5,212 bases of DNA from Chloroflexota bacterium (GTDB taxonomy: Bacteria; Chloroflexota; Anaerolineae; Aggregatilineales; Aggregatilineaceae): assembly GCA_016234525.1 (NCBI GenBank), contig JACRBK010000041.1:1-5212 (forward strand). The letters run 5' to 3'. The notes beneath the pieces were generated by a model that saw only the letters and a program-made list of their open reading frames with translations, had not been told where the DNA came from and did no database searches. The stretch's first letter is position 1; each line of letters starts with the position of its first letter. Below are positions 4,715 to 5,212 of this stretch, piece after piece. The position numbers were made by a program, and so were the translations under genes.

Positions 4715-5212
4715 ATGGAATATCGCCGTTTAGGAAGAACAGGCTTAAAGGTTAGCGAATTTTGTTTAGGGACGATGACATTTCGCTGGACCAGCACAGA
4801 ACACCAATCGTATCAGGTGTTGGATCGCGCCTTTGAAGCCGGGATCAATTTTATCGATACCGCCGATGTTTACAGCCGGTGGGCACCGGGCAACTCTGGC
4901 GGCGTAGCGGAGCAGGTGATCGGTAACTGGCTGCGCACTAAACCGCGCGATCAGGTGGTGATCGCCACCAAAGTATTTGGACGCATGGGGCCGGGGCCGA
5001 ATGACGAGGGGCTGAGCCGCCGCCATATTTTCTCGGCGGTTGAGAACAGCCTGCGCCGCCTGGGTGTGGATTATATCGATCTGTATCAGGTCCACCGGCC
5101 TGACTGGGAAACGCCGCTAGACGAGACTCTGCACGCCCTGGACGATCTGGTGACGGCGGGCAAAGTGCGTTATATCGGGGCCAGCAATTTCGCGGCGTGG
5201 CACCTGATGAAA
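4715..5212 (+). CDS. Aldo/keto reductase, N-terminal half (cut by window end)
   Basis: The first 166 residues of an NAD(P)H-dependent aldo/keto reductase; the frame stays open to the last base, and the family is usually about 310-330 residues. It opens with MEYRRLGRTGLKVSEFCLGTM, the standard N-terminal motif. All four catalytic residues are visible: Asp48 (FIDTAD), Tyr53 (DVYS), Lys86 (IATK) and His127 (LYQVH). The strand YIGASNF (153-159) also matches. The insert RWAPGNSGGVAEQVIGNWL (55-73) is typical of the bacterial branch annotated simply as aldo/keto reductase, so the substrate cannot be named. Such enzymes are cytoplasmic and reduce aldehydes or ketones, often sugars or xenobiotics. 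The ATG is supported by GGAGGG at 4702-4707, seven bases upstream. It is divergent from the kinase gene across an AT-rich control region and has an unusually long upstream stretch with repeats. Confidence 0.92.
   Translation, partial: MEYRRLGRTGLKVSEFCLGTMTFRWTSTEHQSYQVLDRAFEAGINFIDTADVYSRWAPGNSGGVAEQVIGNWLRTKPRDQVVIATKVFGRMGPGPNDEGLSRRHIFSAVENSLRRLGVDYIDLYQVHRPDWETPLDETLHALDDLVTAGKVRYIGASNFAAWHLMK

Noticed and set aside
4766..5095. 109-codon open frame on the minus strand over the aldo/keto reductase
   Set aside because: The plus-strand frame contains the full catalytic tetrad and characteristic motifs, so the minus frame is a shadow.

Overview
The window looks like ordinary chromosome from a GC-rich (by eye) bacterium, most likely a member of the Chloroflexota (Anaerolineae-like). 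That placement is an inference. It rests on a secreted glycosidase with a long Thr/Pro 'TPTPT' linker, a HemG-like flavodoxin protein of a kind common in that phylum, strong GGAGG-type ribosome binding sites, and gene gaps filled with short degenerate repeats. No rRNA, tRNA, CRISPR array, transposase or phage gene was seen.

Layout. Positions 1-345 (+) hold the C-terminal end of a GH116 glycosidase (non-lysosomal glucosylceramidase/beta-glucosidase type). Positions 346-511 are a repeat-filled gap. Positions 512-1030 (+) encode a flavodoxin-fold protein. It converges, across a 28-bp gap with a small hairpin, on 1059-1457 (-), an unrecognised protein with two membrane segments. Positions 1458-1674 are a second repeat-filled gap with a perfect 12-bp hairpin. 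Positions 1675-3048 (-) encode a secreted clan GH-A-like glycosidase. Just upstream on the same strand, 3109-4308 (-) encodes a soluble PAS-domain sensor histidine kinase. Positions 4309-4714 are an AT-rich divergent control region with a third repeat cluster. Positions 4715-5212 (+) hold the N-terminal half of an aldo/keto reductase, cut by the window edge.

How the genes may work together. The kinase and the secreted glycosidase are co-directional, 60 bp apart, and may be co-transcribed, although a promoter-like sequence at the end of the kinase gene could drive the glycosidase alone. With the GH116 enzyme there are two glycan-active enzymes within about 3 kb, so a loose glycan-use theme is possible but unproven. 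No response regulator, sugar transporter or transcription factor is visible.

The most interesting signal is non-coding. All three larger gaps carry tandem repeats with a strict 7-bp period and a shared degenerate unit (roughly AGYTTYY). Two of these arrays start directly after the stop codons of the two glycosidase genes, in the same gene-relative orientation. Each is followed by an AAAAGC stretch and a CCTCACCCCCT(A/G)CC module. I found no convincing new protein-coding system.
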